DNA of 64,000 nucleotides. Source: Auriscalpium vulgare. Lineage: Eukaryota; Basidiomycota; Agaricomycetes; Russulales; Auriscalpiaceae. Shown here one piece after another: positions 47,525 to 56,549 of the stretch; positions within the stretch are counted from its first letter, which is position 1; each line of letters opens with the position of its first letter. Under the pieces are notes generated by a model. It did not search any database, was not told where the DNA came from, and saw nothing but the letters and a program-made list of their open reading frames with translations. Location of the stretch: positions 1,302,001 through 1,366,000 of the forward strand of contig JAHBBC010000005.1 in assembly GCA_019915015.1 (NCBI GenBank). The letters run 5' to 3'. A program made the translations under genes and the position numbers.

Positions 47525-50500
47525 ATGAAGACCCGTACTGGCGCCAAGTACTCCAACCGTCCTTCGGACACCTCGTCGCTCGACGAACGCAACTCGGCTG
47601 ATATGGATGCCCCTCGCGGCACATCTGCCATAGGTGCGTCTCAAGTTGAAGAGTCATCGTTGACTCCTTTGCAAGGCTCTGCCTCGCCGGCCCAGGCTGC
47701 TGAAAGCCTGGCCCCAGTTCCTCGCTCCGGCACCAATGTGTCCGTTGAGGACGAGATGAAGCGCTCCGAGGCTAACGACAGCCTCGATGTCGCCGTTGCC
47801 AGCTCCGATGATCAAGATGTCGTCGTTGAGGATATTGGCTCTCGCTCCGGCCCTGCCGATGACGCTGAGAATTCCAACGAGCTCGAAGCCGTTGACGACA
47901 CTGGCACACCGACGTCACAAACGTCTCGCATGGTCTCCTACGCCGACGTAGTCGCCGAGCGTACGAGTCATGCTAGTACCCCTGCTGTATTACCGGTTCC
48001 CGTCGTCGAATCTGATGGGTTTCAAGCCCCACGTTCACCTGCTCGTACTCCCTCGCGTGTCGCGTCGCCGACGCTTAGCTCAAAGGCCAAGTATTTTGCT
48101 GGTTGGTTCGAGCGCGCCGGTAACCCCGAGCCGCCTGCTACTCCCAAGCCAACGTCGGACCGCTGGTCGGACTATGAGGAAGATGATGACTTCCTAGGGG
48201 ACATACCTGCATCATGGACGGCCCCGTCGGCCCAGCCTGTGAAGCAGCTCGATGACTTCAATGATATGCTAGAAGAATGTATCAACGGGCTCGACCCGAA
48301 GATACAGGAAGTGATGCGCCGTCGCGCAGAGCGCCTCAGGGACGTGCGCATAACCTCCGCGACGTCCGTGTCCGATTCGGCCGAAACCACTGTTCAACGT
48401 CGGTCGCTCCGCGCGCGTCACGGACGTCGCCCGTCTAGTCCAGACTGCTCGACAGCGCCGAGCGGAGGGCGTGATAGCACACCGCGCATACCTGCTGCTG
48501 CCAAAGGAAAAGGCAAAGCTCAGCCGAGACCGCAGTCATCGGTAACAGCGGATGAGTCGCATGCTGCTATTGACGAACGTATTGCTAAGGAGCGTCAGAT
48601 TGAACGTGACGCGATGATGGCACGCCGTCTACAGGCAGAAATAATACGACTTATTGCGAAAGAAACGAACGGCGAGACACTAGCCGCGCCTAAAGGCGGA
48701 CCGAGCGGTCATAGACATGAGAGTACTAACGCGATATACAAGACGCAGAGACCTCGTGCTGCCGCCGCCGATCCCGCTGCTGTTCCCGCCGCCGATCCCG
48801 CACCCCGCGCATCCTCGCAGATGCCTAAGGGCAGCCACCTGTACCGTGCGACAATGGGACGGGATAGTTCGCCTCCAGGGCCTTCGACTCCCTCAACGAG
48901 CTCATCGTCTTCGCCATCCTCCGACGAGGATAACGCGTCGGATGACCAGTCGGACTGGCCGTCGATAGGTGAGGAACCTGCTGCGCCGGACGACGACGAC
49001 GATGTCGCAACTAAGCGCTCCAAAGAAGCGCTTCGTCGGAAGTGGAAGAAGGAAATGATTCAGCTTCGGATGGAACAGGCCAATGCGAAACCAGATCCAC
49101 CTTTCGTCTACAAGGGCGAGCCGGTGTTCTCAACGTACCAGCGTTGGGTCCTAGAGGCGACAGAATGGCTGAAATTGAGCTTTGTTCAGCGCAAGAATCG
49201 AGTAGCGCGACTACACAAGTACCTCAGCGGTCGTGCGTATGCCTTCTACTCGCGTGATGTGGCTCGCAAGCCTTCTCGTTGGACGCTTTCAAGGTTCTTC
49301 ACCGCGTTGTTCGACCACTGCTTCCCGACAAATTTCCGCACGGTTCAGCGCGAGAAGTATCTGGCCTATGGACAATCAGGGCACCCCGTACGGAATTACC
49401 GTCGTGATCTTGAGGACCTTGCAGACAGCATCGGACGCATCTCGAAGCGCGACTTTGTGATACGCTTCTGGCAGGGTGCCGACCAGTACTTGCGGATCAA
49501 ATGGGCCGAGAACGGGTATGATCCTGAGTCGTCGTCCATCGAGGAGCTGGCACAGTCCGCCGAACGCTACGAGACGGCCGCGAAAATGCGGAAGGAGGAA
49601 GAGGGGCGGCGGTCGAACGACCGCGGTACCTCCAAAGACAGAGACGACGCCTCGTCGTCGAAACCTACCTCCAAGGGTCGCTACTCTAAAGACTCCCGCG
49701 GTCAATCACGGCGCAATGAACGCTCAGACAAGGACAGGGCCCGGAACTCACCTGTATCTAAACCAGGGTCTACCTCGACCACCACTCGCAGGACCCTGAC
49801 GAAAGAACAGATGAATGAGTACCGTGCTGCTGGCAAGTGCTTCGAATGCGGAGAAACTGGCCACTTGGGCAAGGACTGCCCAAAGCGCCAAACGGCCAAA
49901 CCGCCCGCGTCCCTGCGGGCCAACACCGTGGACTTCCACGAGCTTGCGCGGCTCGAAGTGCTGCGGACTGCCGATGACCTAGGCGTCATGATGGTCCAGC
50001 CCATCGTTGATGATCTAGCATGGAATGACGCCCGCGACGACGTGTTAATATCGCGCACGCTGCGTACGCTGCATGAGAGCGTACCTTTCGTGTATGATTA
50101 CTATGACGACCCGTCCAATGATCCCATGCGCCCTGAGCGTTTCACGATGCGGCCGCAGCCCGGGAATCCCGGTGAATTCATGCTTTGGGACTGGCACACG
50201 CTGGATGACCACATTGTCACTCGCGGCCAATTGATGGACCCGGACTTCAATGTGCGCACCTGGATACATCACGAGAAGGCCAAAATTGAGGATATGTTGA
50301 AGTGCGGACCCGTGGTGGCACACCCCGAATTCCCCATGCCAGCGCACTTCGACGAGACCTTTGGTTTGAACGCTCCTTCGCCCCAATTCTTGCCGCCAAC
50401 CGACGACGCGAGTGTGGAGCGTTTGCGGACCTATGTTCGGAGCGAACTCTTGCACGGTGTGCCGTACTCATTTGATGACACTCGGAGTGAGTTTATACTT

Positions 50501-53500
50501 GATATCTACTCGCCGCACCGCTTTTTAGTTGAGGTGTACGAGTATGGTTACCTCCTGGTGACAGATGAGTGCGCGCAGCATGAGTATGTCTTGCCCTTCG
50601 AAGAGGCGGGCACGCTCGCGTTCTGTGCCGCGTTCTGGATCGAGCAGGCCTATCGCCGGCTGCTGGACATTCCAATGGAAATGGACAGCGGGAACGCGCC
50701 GTCGGCGCCGTCCGGTTCGCCTGATCCCGACGCGTTGAACGCAGACTTCGTGATGCTGGACGTATCGGACACGGATGATGTACCGCCACTGGACCTGGAC
50801 GCGCCACCCGTCGCAGACAGTGGCACTGTTGCGCCCTTGGACACGATCCAATTGAACATGGCAGCGCCAAAAGCGCGTAAGGCGCGCGCGGAGCCCACTG
50901 AAGGTGACATTGTCCATCAGCTCGAACGAACAGCTGGAAGAATGAAAGACTTTACTCGCCTCATACCGAAGCCCGTGGTGGTACTTGCGCAAATAAATGG
51001 TCAGCCCGTGCGCGCTCTACTCGATTCAGGATCGTTCGCTGACTTCATTTCTACGACACTTGTTGACCAGCTGAAACTGCGCACGGACGTGCTCGCTAAG
51101 CCTCTGTCCGTGCAGCTAGCTGCGTCGGGGTCACGCTCAAAGATTAACCACTCCGTGGCGGCTAGGCTTACCTATCAAGTTATTGACGAGACACGCCGCT
51201 TTGATGTAATGAATATTGACAATTATGACTTGATCCTCGGGACACCGTTCATGTTCCAGCACCAGGTGGTACTCGGCTTAAATCCTACGCAGCTGCAAAT
51301 TCGGAGCGCAGAGTCCGTGCCTATTGAAGGCGACCAGGTCGCCACGCTCACATCGTTAGCAACCGACTTGATTGATGAGCGCCTGGACAAGCTGCGGGCA
51401 GAATTGCGCGAGTACGCATCGGAAATCTGCAAGAATGCCGTAGACACACCTTTACCGCCTCTGCGCGCCGTGAACCACACAATCCCGCTTGTCGACGACG
51501 ACAAAGTGTACACTTGGCGGCCGTCCAAGTGCCCCGATCCTTTGAAACCTCTCTGGCGCGAGAAGCGTGATGCCTACATTGCCACCGGACGCTGGCGTGT
51601 GCAGAGCGGCACAAACGCTATGCCCATGCTCATGCTCCAGAAGCGAGACGCTGGCGACGGTCAGCTACGTCTGCGCACAGTGATTGACTCACGCGAGCGC
51701 AACGCAAACACGCGCAAGATGGCATCTCCGCTACCCGATATTGAGGCAATCTTGCGCAATGTTGCGGCGCATCCGTATCGTTCGCTGATTGATGGCAAAG
51801 ACGCCTACGAGCAGATCCGTGTTGTGCCCGAGCATGTTTCCCGTACGCTGTTCACGACGCCGGACGGCACTATGGTCAGTGAAGTGATGCAGTTGGGAGA
51901 TTGCAACGGTGGGGCGACTTACCAGTCCCTCATGAATCACATTTTCGCGCCATACATCGGCGTCTTCATGGATGTCTATTTGGATGACATCGTGATTTAC
52001 TCCGACTCGGCTGAGGACCACGTACGCCACGTCAAGCTCATCATCGACATATTGCGGCGTGAAAAACTGTACCTTAGCGCGCACAAACTACATTTTTTCG
52101 TTGCGAAGCTGAAAATCCTGGGCCATGTGATTGACGAGCGCGGCATTGGCATGGACCCTGAGAAGGTCGACAGCATTATTAACTGGAAAATACCTACCAA
52201 CCGCGACCTGCTGAGCTCATTTCTCGGTGCTGTTGGTTACCTAGCGCCAGATACGGAGGGCGTGCGGGTGCCGATGGCAGTCTTGACCTCCATGACGGGC
52301 AAGACCATGCCTTGGCGCTGGACTCCGTCAGCGCAGCGCGCATTTGATGACGTTCGAGCTGCGGTTCAACGTTGGCGCGATCATCATCGTACTGTACTTG
52401 ACTACACGGCCGTTGCCGAGCCGATCAACCTCATCTGCGACGCTTGCCTGACCGGCGCCAGCGGTTTTGTCTCGCAAGGCGCGGACATCAAGGTCGCGCG
52501 CATTGTCGCGTTCTGGTCTGGCAAATTTAATTCTGCTCAACAGAATTATCCTGTGCATGAACAAGAGCTGTTAGCCATTGTCGAAAGCCTGAAGCGCTTT
52601 CGAAACTTACTACACGGCGCGCGCTTTCGCATCTATACGGACCACAGAGCACTTGAGTACATCATGAAGCAAAAGAATCTGTCGCCTAGGCAGAGTCGCT
52701 GGTTAGAAACTCTCAGTGAATTTGATTTTGATATCACCTACATCCCGGGATCCACGAACGTTTTTGCCGACGCGTTGTCTCGGATTTACAGTGCCGAGCA
52801 ACCAGGTGTCGTACGCGCGGCTAGCGAGTTTGTAGGCCCTGATGATGTCGAATTTCCTGTTGAAGTGGTTAGCGCGATGATGAATATCTCGCGGCCACTC
52901 TATGTGCATGATGTTAACGTACCTCTGGATGGCCCAGCGGACCGGCACTTGCCTGCGTGTGCACCGCTGCCTGTACTGGCCGTCGACACCGCGAAGGGCG
53001 CACCTTCTGTGCGCGTCCGCCGTGTTACGTTGAAGCTGCCTAACCCGCCCACAGTTGATTCCAGTGCGACTGGTGCAAAACGTCGTCGTCGTGCGGAGCA
53101 GTCCGCACCAGTGCAACAGACAGAGCGGCCAGTTTTGCAACGACCGGCGAAGAGACGGTCTCCTGGAAAGAAAGCCCCGAACGTGGCTATAACACACGAT
53201 GAGCAGCCGACCACCTCCGACAAGGAAAATGTACCTCCCGTGGGCCGAGCTGCCGACATGCCCGGACACACTGCTGTCCTCACGCGAGATGGCGACGGCT
53301 CCTCCCCTGTTGCGCATTCGGATGCAGGACTGCCAGCGGCCGCTGACGCCTCTCGTGTTGTGACGTCCGGTCCGCGAGTGCACGATGAGGAGTGCAACCC
53401 GGAGTTGCCAGCGCAGAGTCCCGAAGAGGAAATCGCATCAGCCACGTCACCTCGGCTCACGAGCGTGCTCGCGCAGGGCGAGCCCGAGCTCAACCTGCCT

Positions 53501-56212
53501 CACAGCTTGCGTGGTCGATACGCCGAAGACAGCTTCTTCTCTCTTATCATTGCGCAACCAGAGCACTTCAAGAACTTCGAGGTAGTGGATGGCCTTGTGT
53601 TTCTGCGCGACAGTGGCCTCCGCATCCTATGCTTGCCGGATATCCTCATCGGCGCAAGACGGCTGCGCGAAGTCGTGATATCGTTCGCGCATTCCATTCT
53701 GGCCCACCTGGGCAGCCGGAAGACATTGTACTACCTCAAGGACAATGTTTGGTGGAAGGACATGGTAAAAGATGTCACCGCATTTTGCGAGACATGTTCT
53801 GTCTGTACGACTTCCAAGTCTAACTCTCAGGCGCCCTACGGCCTACTGCACTCTCTTGACGTGCCTTCCCAGCCTTGGGACATCATTGGTATCGACTTTG
53901 TTGGACCGCTACCGTCCTCGAGAACCCTTGCGGGTACGTTCGACATGATTTGCGTCGTGGTCGACCATTTGTCGAGCATGGTGCACTTAATTCCGTCCCT
54001 ACAGACATATCGCGCGAAGGACATTGCGCAACTGGTGTTTGATCATGTATACAAGCTTCATGGTATGCCGCGGGCGATCGTCAGCGATCGTGACTCGCTT
54101 TTTACCGGACGATTCTGGGAGACCCTGAATGGTCTCGCCGGCATCAACCTCCGCCGGTCGTCCTCTTATCACCCGCAGTCGGACGGGCTCACAGAACGTA
54201 CCAATCGCACCATGGGCCAGCTCCTTCGTCAATGCATCGCGCCTAACCAAAAAGACTGGGCTGTCAAGCTGCCAGCGATCGAGTTCGCGATGAACTCCGC
54301 ACGGTCGGAGACCACCGGGTTTTCACCGTTCTTCCTCAACTCTGGCCGTGTGCCTCGTCCCATGATATGGGACTCTCAATCGGAATACCCTGGCGTGCGT
54401 GCGTTCGCGCGACGTATCAAGGATGCTATCTTGGCGGCGCATGACGCTATCATCGCCGCTCGGGTGAAACAGACAAGACAGGCTAACAAGCATCGCCGGG
54501 CGGCGCCGTTTACGGTTGGCGACCTTGTCTATCTGTCTACAAAGAATCTGCCCTTGCCCAAGAACCACGCGCGCAAACTGACGCCGAAATTCATCGGGCC
54601 TTTCAAGATTCTGAAGGACCACGGCAACTCGTCCTTCGAGCTCGACCTTTCCAACGAAATGCGCCAACGCGGCACGCACACATCCTTCCACGCCTCTCTG
54701 CTCCGCATACATCACGCGAATGACGACCGCCGTTTCCCTGGCCGTCAGCTTACGCAGTTGGATGGATTCGGCGAGCAGCCGCACGAGTGGGCTGTCGATG
54801 ACATACTGTCTCACAGCGGATCGGGCCGGAAGGCGCTATTCGAAGTGCTATGGAAGACTGGCGATACGAGCTGGTCGCCGTACGCAGATATTTCACATTT
54901 AGAGCGGATGGTTGCTTATCTGGACCTACAGAACGCACAGACAATTGACGACCTAGGAGTCGGTACGGGTAAAGTCCCTTCCGATATTGAAATCCAGGTC
55001 AACTGCTCGTTCGCAGTGCTCGAACCCGCGTATAAAGGGCATGCGCCTGAACCTGCGGTTGCTAGTTCTCGCTCACATTGTCTTTCCACTATGCCGTTCA
55101 CCGCCGCTCAGATCAATGCCTTCAGGCAATTCGCCTCTCTGCTCGACACCCGCGATGCTGAGGGCGACGCGCCCTTTACTTCGATCTGCCCGGTCGGATA
55201 CAACACCTGGGCTCGCGCGCTTGGCGCTATTCTACCCAGCAACGATCTCGACTGCCCGCCGATTTGCCCGGCTGCGAATGCGCCGGACGACGTCCCCGTC
55301 ATCACCGTCACCCCCTCTGTGTCGCTCCCCATTGACGCGACCTCCGACGCTGCGCCTCGCACTCAGGTGCGCGGGTCTGCCTACGACTGTCGGTCCGAGG
55401 CCGCACGCACGGCCAGCCGGACCTCAGGTGCCGACTTTGAGGACCCCAACGCCATGTTCCGATCGCTCGCCACCGAGTTCATTGGGCTTGGCAGCCAGGC
55501 GATGCGAGACCTGATGCAGGCCGGTCGTCAGTCAGCCATGGAGCATGGGCGCGGACGTACGATGGGCCGCGGCGCGAACCGGCGGCGTCGCGAGCGTGGA
55601 CCGCCGCCTCATCCTCGCGGTGGCTTCATTCGCAATCACTACCGCCCGATGAGCTTCATCCCTTCCTTCACGAATCGCGGGCGCGAGCGCGCGGGTTCTC
55701 CTGAGGTCCACCGCTCCCTCCGCCGCTTCGACAGCAACAGCGGTCACGCCACGCGTCACCTCCTGGCCGATGAAGACTACGGCGAGGACCGGCGCTACGG
55801 GCGCCGCGACGACTCCGGCGAGCGCCGCGCCGGGCCCTCCCGCACCAACCTCGACGGGCGCGAAGGGTCGGGCGACATGCGTGCAGGGTCTTCCCGGAGC
55901 ACCCGGAGCGGACACGCTGTGCGGCGCGAGGAGCTACCTGCTGCACGGCGTGGCGCCGCGCAGTATAGCGCCGGCGTGGTATTTGCCGACAACGGGCGTG
56001 CTCCCTCAGTGGCTGCGTCCACGATCACGCTCGACGAACAGCTGGCGAACACCGCGGGCTTTGAGGCTTTACCGTTCGGCGCCAGTGCGATGGAGGTTGA
56101 CGACGTCGGGGCGGGAATGGACATCGCGTCGGTCAGCGACTTCAATGCTGACGTCGCGGCTCTGCTCAACGAGAGCGGCACCCAGCCCCTCTTCACTGAT
56201 GAGCTCCCCTAG
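47525..56212 (+). CDS. Gag-Pol polyprotein, complete single frame (2895 aa)
   Basis: Order with residue numbers: acidic disordered N-terminus (1-500); retrotransposon Gag (about 505-680, FSTYQRWVLEATEWLKLSF); CCHC knuckle CFECGETGHLGKDC (772-785); an unfamiliar 300-residue segment (800-1110); aspartic protease DSG (1167-1169); reverse transcriptase (about 1350-1530) with YLDD at 1485-1488; RNase H with Asp1639 (CDACLTG), TDHRALEY (Asp1706) and DALSRI (1749); a basic linker; integrase with H2056, H2061, C2088, C2091 and D2124, D2188, E2224 (DD35E); a chromodomain-like module (about 2420-2470, HEWAVDDILSH to DTSWSPYADISHLERM); and an RG-rich extension to 2895. No stop or frameshift separates gag from pol. 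Integrase makes it insert cDNA; the chromodomain should guide it to marked chromatin. Start is the first ATG after the leader. Confidence 0.95.
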   Translation: MKTRTGAKYSNRPSDTSSLDERNSADMDAPRGTSAIGASQVEESSLTPLQGSASPAQAAESLAPVPRSGTNVSVEDEMKRSEANDSLDVAVASSDDQDVVVEDIGSRSGPADDAENSNELEAVDDTGTPTSQTSRMVSYADVVAERTSHASTPAVLPVPVVESDGFQAPRSPARTPSRVASPTLSSKAKYFAGWFERAGNPEPPATPKPTSDRWSDYEEDDDFLGDIPASWTAPSAQPVKQLDDFNDMLEECINGLDPKIQEVMRRRAERLRDVRITSATSVSDSAETTVQRRSLRARHGRRPSSPDCSTAPSGGRDSTPRIPAAAKGKGKAQPRPQSSVTADESHAAIDERIAKERQIERDAMMARRLQAEIIRLIAKETNGETLAAPKGGPSGHRHESTNAIYKTQRPRAAAADPAAVPAADPAPRASSQMPKGSHLYRATMGRDSSPPGPSTPSTSSSSSPSSDEDNASDDQSDWPSIGEEPAAPDDDDDVATKRSKEALRRKWKKEMIQLRMEQANAKPDPPFVYKGEPVFSTYQRWVLEATEWLKLSFVQRKNRVARLHKYLSGRAYAFYSRDVARKPSRWTLSRFFTALFDHCFPTNFRTVQREKYLAYGQSGHPVRNYRRDLEDLADSIGRISKRDFVIRFWQGADQYLRIKWAENGYDPESSSIEELAQSAERYETAAKMRKEEEGRRSNDRGTSKDRDDASSSKPTSKGRYSKDSRGQSRRNERSDKDRARNSPVSKPGSTSTTTRRTLTKEQMNEYRAAGKCFECGETGHLGKDCPKRQTAKPPASLRANTVDFHELARLEVLRTADDLGVMMVQPIVDDLAWNDARDDVLISRTLRTLHESVPFVYDYYDDPSNDPMRPERFTMRPQPGNPGEFMLWDWHTLDDHIVTRGQLMDPDFNVRTWIHHEKAKIEDMLKCGPVVAHPEFPMPAHFDETFGLNAPSPQFLPPTDDASVERLRTYVRSELLHGVPYSFDDTRSEFILDIYSPHRFLVEVYEYGYLLVTDECAQHEYVLPFEEAGTLAFCAAFWIEQAYRRLLDIPMEMDSGNAPSAPSGSPDPDALNADFVMLDVSDTDDVPPLDLDAPPVADSGTVAPLDTIQLNMAAPKARKARAEPTEGDIVHQLERTAGRMKDFTRLIPKPVVVLAQINGQPVRALLDSGSFADFISTTLVDQLKLRTDVLAKPLSVQLAASGSRSKINHSVAARLTYQVIDETRRFDVMNIDNYDLILGTPFMFQHQVVLGLNPTQLQIRSAESVPIEGDQVATLTSLATDLIDERLDKLRAELREYASEICKNAVDTPLPPLRAVNHTIPLVDDDKVYTWRPSKCPDPLKPLWREKRDAYIATGRWRVQSGTNAMPMLMLQKRDAGDGQLRLRTVIDSRERNANTRKMASPLPDIEAILRNVAAHPYRSLIDGKDAYEQIRVVPEHVSRTLFTTPDGTMVSEVMQLGDCNGGATYQSLMNHIFAPYIGVFMDVYLDDIVIYSDSAEDHVRHVKLIIDILRREKLYLSAHKLHFFVAKLKILGHVIDERGIGMDPEKVDSIINWKIPTNRDLLSSFLGAVGYLAPDTEGVRVPMAVLTSMTGKTMPWRWTPSAQRAFDDVRAAVQRWRDHHRTVLDYTAVAEPINLICDACLTGASGFVSQGADIKVARIVAFWSGKFNSAQQNYPVHEQELLAIVESLKRFRNLLHGARFRIYTDHRALEYIMKQKNLSPRQSRWLETLSEFDFDITYIPGSTNVFADALSRIYSAEQPGVVRAASEFVGPDDVEFPVEVVSAMMNISRPLYVHDVNVPLDGPADRHLPACAPLPVLAVDTAKGAPSVRVRRVTLKLPNPPTVDSSATGAKRRRRAEQSAPVQQTERPVLQRPAKRRSPGKKAPNVAITHDEQPTTSDKENVPPVGRAADMPGHTAVLTRDGDGSSPVAHSDAGLPAAADASRVVTSGPRVHDEECNPELPAQSPEEEIASATSPRLTSVLAQGEPELNLPHSLRGRYAEDSFFSLIIAQPEHFKNFEVVDGLVFLRDSGLRILCLPDILIGARRLREVVISFAHSILAHLGSRKTLYYLKDNVWWKDMVKDVTAFCETCSVCTTSKSNSQAPYGLLHSLDVPSQPWDIIGIDFVGPLPSSRTLAGTFDMICVVVDHLSSMVHLIPSLQTYRAKDIAQLVFDHVYKLHGMPRAIVSDRDSLFTGRFWETLNGLAGINLRRSSSYHPQSDGLTERTNRTMGQLLRQCIAPNQKDWAVKLPAIEFAMNSARSETTGFSPFFLNSGRVPRPMIWDSQSEYPGVRAFARRIKDAILAAHDAIIAARVKQTRQANKHRRAAPFTVGDLVYLSTKNLPLPKNHARKLTPKFIGPFKILKDHGNSSFELDLSNEMRQRGTHTSFHASLLRIHHANDDRRFPGRQLTQLDGFGEQPHEWAVDDILSHSGSGRKALFEVLWKTGDTSWSPYADISHLERMVAYLDLQNAQTIDDLGVGTGKVPSDIEIQVNCSFAVLEPAYKGHAPEPAVASSRSHCLSTMPFTAAQINAFRQFASLLDTRDAEGDAPFTSICPVGYNTWARALGAILPSNDLDCPPICPAANAPDDVPVITVTPSVSLPIDATSDAAPRTQVRGSAYDCRSEAARTASRTSGADFEDPNAMFRSLATEFIGLGSQAMRDLMQAGRQSAMEHGRGRTMGRGANRRRRERGPPPHPRGGFIRNHYRPMSFIPSFTNRGRERAGSPEVHRSLRRFDSNSGHATRHLLADEDYGEDRRYGRRDDSGERRAGPSRTNLDGREGSGDMRAGSSRSTRSGHAVRREELPAARRGAAQYSAGVVFADNGRAPSVAASTITLDEQLANTAGFEALPFGASAMEVDDVGAGMDIASVSDFNADVAALLNESGTQPLFTDELP
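51000..51070 (+). other. candidate facultative intron covering the protease active site (copy D)
   Basis: 71 bases from GTCAGCCC to TTGACCAG, flanked by AAATAAATG and CTGAAACTGC. It has a GT donor, an AG acceptor and CTGAC about 28 bases before the acceptor, matching the fungal CTRAC branch site. The length falls within the 40-82 base range of introns in this window. Copy B lacks exactly this segment. Splicing it would end Gag at residue 1167 after a new AETAHGRAR tail. The donor GTCAGC is weaker than the usual GTRNGT, fitting inefficient splicing. The same segment lies at 32250-32320 in copy A and 41584-41654 in copy C. Confidence 0.6.
55031..56212 (+). promoter_or_regulatory. TATA-ATG pair before the C-terminal extension (possible internal transcript)
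   Basis: TATAAAGG at 55031 is followed 60 bases later by an in-frame ATG (55091) in CCACTATGCCG. The reading MPFTAAQINAFRQFASLLDT begins a compact, Pol-unrelated 373-residue segment with RGRTMGRGANRRRRERG-like basic stretches and an acidic end. A separate small protein from an internal promoter is possible; equally this is just the Pol tail. The evidence is the motif pair and the change in composition only. Confidence 0.35.
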
Positions 56213-56247
56213 ATTTTTCTCGTTCGTTTGGCACACTTTCGTTGTAA

Positions 56248-56262
56248 GTGTGGGAGGGCGTA
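56248..56262 (+). promoter_or_regulatory. polypurine tract before the 3' LTR
   Basis: TGTGGGAGGGCGTA directly precedes the 3' LTR start at 56263 and recurs before LTR 3 and, inverted, after LTR 2 and LTR 6. It is the expected primer site for plus-strand DNA synthesis. The last two bases before the LTR are TA, the same two that separate LTR 3 and LTR 4. Confidence 0.75.
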
Positions 56263-56549
56263 TGTAACGGTTGCACGTATCTTACTCACCCGTCTCATCC
56301 AATTTCGTCATGATCCTACGACTCGGCCTTGTTAGCCTCGGCTTGTATCATCCCGTTCTCCGACTTGCAGCTCCGTACGTCCGCTACTCCGCTAGTATAA
56401 AGTCTCGTTCTCTGTTGTATGTACGATAGGCTTCCCTTTCTCCAATACAGAGTCCCAATTCCGGTTCTCTCTGCGTGAATCTGAAGCTTCCCTCTTCTTG
56501 TGCTGCAACACACGCGTTCCCACGCCCGTTGCCTCACATATTTTGAACC
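56263..56549 (+). repeat. LTR 5 (3' LTR of copy D)
   Basis: Same length and ends as LTR 4. Its U5 edge is fused directly to reverse-transcriptase sequence of inverted copy E (TGCGTTGCGCTCG). Confidence 0.93.

Larger units (their letters stand above)
47136..56549 (+). mobile_element. complete Ty3/gypsy chromovirus-like retrotransposon (copy D)
   Basis: About 9.41 kb with two matching LTRs, a 100-base leader, a single 8688-base open frame and a polypurine tract just before the 3' LTR. Domain order PR-RT-RNaseH-IN defines Ty3/gypsy (Metaviridae), and the chromodomain-like module after integrase points to a chromovirus. No target-site duplication is visible: five bases on the left are ACCTA (end of LTR 3 plus TA) and on the right TGCGT or CTGCG. 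It therefore probably did not arrive here by simple integration. All catalytic residues are present, so it may be active. Confidence 0.92.

Noticed and set aside
47136..56549. Idea that copy D is a simple integrated element with target-site duplication
   Set aside because: The five bases flanking the LTRs differ, and both flanks are other pieces of the same element.
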